A DNA stretch of 64,000 bases from Methylococcaceae bacterium (GTDB lineage: Bacteria > Pseudomonadota > Gammaproteobacteria > Methylococcales > Methylomonadaceae): NCBI GenBank assembly GCA_016715325.1, contig JADKAL010000006.1, positions 157,656 through 221,655 on the forward strand. The letters are read 5' to 3'. The translations under genes were made by a program, and so were the position numbers. Positions 63,010 through 64,000 of this stretch are shown piece after piece (position 1 is the stretch's first letter; each line of letters begins with the position of its first letter). The notes beneath the pieces were generated by a model. That model saw only the letters and a program-made list of their open reading frames with translations, made no database searches and was not told where the DNA came from.

Positions 63010-64000
63010 ACAAATGCGGCAATCGAAAACGCCTTCGCTTGCGCGTAACATCAGTTGGTTAGCGCTTTCGGAACTGATGATTCGGGTAACGCGCATTGCG
63101 ACGGCAGTTGTTCTAGCGAGAACGCTGAATGCACACGAATTCGGTGTTATTGCGATAGCGATGACCGTGCAAGAGGTTGTTCAAACCTTAACCCGTAATG
63201 GAATCGGCGCCAAGATTGTTCAAACCGCACCGGCACATTTAAATTCGGTCTGCAATTTTGTGTACCGGCTAAATTGGCAAATTTGTATCGCATTGTTTTT
63301 TATCCAATGCACGGTCGCGCATCCGATCAAGTTATTTTACAGGGATGATGCGCTCTATCCTTTGGTTATCGCTTTAGCGATTCCCTATTTGATTTATCCG
63401 TTCTCGATGGTCCAGGTCTATCTGATTCAAAGAGAAAATCGTCTGGGTACGACTGCGCTGGCAAACGGCGCTCAAGTATCGATCGATAATATCAGCAGTG
63501 CGATTTTGGCTTTGTGCGGATTCGGAATTTGGTCCGTCGTTATTCCCAAATTGATTGTTGCGCCGTTGTGGGTGGTATTTTTCCGTTACCAGGAAAAATG
63601 GCGGCCGAATAAGGAAGTTTCTAATTATGCAAAAAACGATATTTTGGCGTTTTCGTTGCATGTTTTGGGCGCTGAAATTTGTGCAACGGCAAGGAGGCAT
63701 ATCGACCGGTTGTTAATCGGCTTTTTCATGGGCTTGGATACCTTAGGTATTTACTATTTTGCAGTCAATTCAGGGCTAGGCTTAAGTCTATCGTTAGCCA
63801 GTGCTTTTAATACGGCTTTTTATCCGCATTTGTGTGCGCAACGAGAAAATCTGTCGGCTATCCGTCGCGAGTTTAAAAAAGGGATAAAAATAATTATAGC
63901 CTTATCGATCATTGTGTTCGGTTCTCAAGCCATGCTTGCGCCTTGGTATGTGCCGCTGATTTTCGGTGAAAATGGTCGCATGCCGTGCCTTTACTCATGC
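62996..64000 (+). CDS. Oligosaccharide flippase (Wzx/MOP), runs off the window
   Basis: At least 335 residues of a polytopic membrane protein starting at an ATG that overlaps the pyruvyl transferase end by 14 bp. The N-terminus (SLARNISWLALSELMIRVTR, then VVLARTLNAHEFGVIAIA) and ARRHIDRLLIGFFMGLDTLG are typical of Wzx-type exporters. The last ten codons read NGRMPCLYSC, but adding one A to the AAAA at 63969-63972 gives FGEKWSHAVPLLM, the normal family sequence, so a frame error probably lies there. It would export the repeat units made by the fused transferase locus. Confidence 0.85.
   Translation, partial: MKLHKQMRQSKTPSLARNISWLALSELMIRVTRIATAVVLARTLNAHEFGVIAIAMTVQEVVQTLTRNGIGAKIVQTAPAHLNSVCNFVYRLNWQICIALFFIQCTVAHPIKLFYRDDALYPLVIALAIPYLIYPFSMVQVYLIQRENRLGTTALANGAQVSIDNISSAILALCGFGIWSVVIPKLIVAPLWVVFFRYQEKWRPNKEVSNYAKNDILAFSLHVLGAEICATARRHIDRLLIGFFMGLDTLGIYYFAVNSGLGLSLSLASAFNTAFYPHLCAQRENLSAIRREFKKGIKIIIALSIIVFGSQAMLAPWYVPLIFGENGRMPCLYSC

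Overview
The window looks like the chromosome of a gammaproteobacterium with about 45% GC. The evidence is the fused rRNA methyltransferase RlmKL, the long gammaproteobacterial-type GshA, TrmL, a YbiT-type ABC-F protein and sigma-54-controlled type IV pilins. A type I methanotroph (Methylococcales) would fit the mix of exopolysaccharide, G8-domain and pilin genes, but nothing here proves it. I saw no rRNA, tRNA or CRISPR array.

Layout. (1) 0.2-15 kb is a polysaccharide-related region: sulfotransferase, MOP-type flippase, O-antigen-ligase-like polymerase, a secreted GH5-like glycosidase, a group 4 glycosyltransferase and a secreted G8/beta-helix protein with two CRP-type sites upstream. A DUF47-PiT phosphate transport pair and an IS982-like remnant lie within it. 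(2) 15.3-24.7 kb holds housekeeping genes: recQ, gshA, cysH, a second sulfotransferase-like gene, trmL, an FKBP isomerase, rlmL and acyP. (3) 25.3-42.6 kb is one tightly coupled operon: a PhoD-like metallophosphatase, a small protein, and four large proteins (about 1157, 1125, 1459 and 600 residues once repaired) of unknown function and without signal peptides or membrane segments. In this sequence the operon is broken by frameshifts, three in-frame stops and a 1.1 kb IS630-type insertion whose removal restores the frame exactly. It is the best candidate here for an undescribed system. (4) 42.8-45 kb is a tonB-exbB-exbD operon with a small coiled-coil gene in front. (5) 45.2-51.6 kb has a beta-helix protein, IS and group II intron debris, tfpZ, two pilin genes (one with a sigma-54 promoter) and an IS110 element. 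(6) 51.8-58.6 kb has a ybiT-like gene and a two-component system: a hybrid kinase with an HPt domain, followed by a LuxO/NtrC-type sigma-54 activator. (7) 58.9-64 kb is an exopolysaccharide locus: nucleotidyltransferase-like protein, a fused WecG-type glycosyltransferase/sugar-phosphate transferase, a pyruvyl transferase and a flippase. Two near-perfect divergent sigma-54 promoters drive it, with a perfect inverted repeat between them.

Together the genes suggest sulfated or pyruvylated surface polysaccharide made, polymerised, exported and trimmed by products of regions 1 and 7, with the nearby sigma-54 activator as the likely switch for region 7 and perhaps for the pilin.

Caution: at least twelve probable single-gene frameshifts occur, many at short homopolymers and some in genes that should be essential or useful (recQ, DUF47, wecG-like). 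Some are probably sequencing errors. The in-frame stop codons and the IS insertion in the large operon are harder to dismiss that way.
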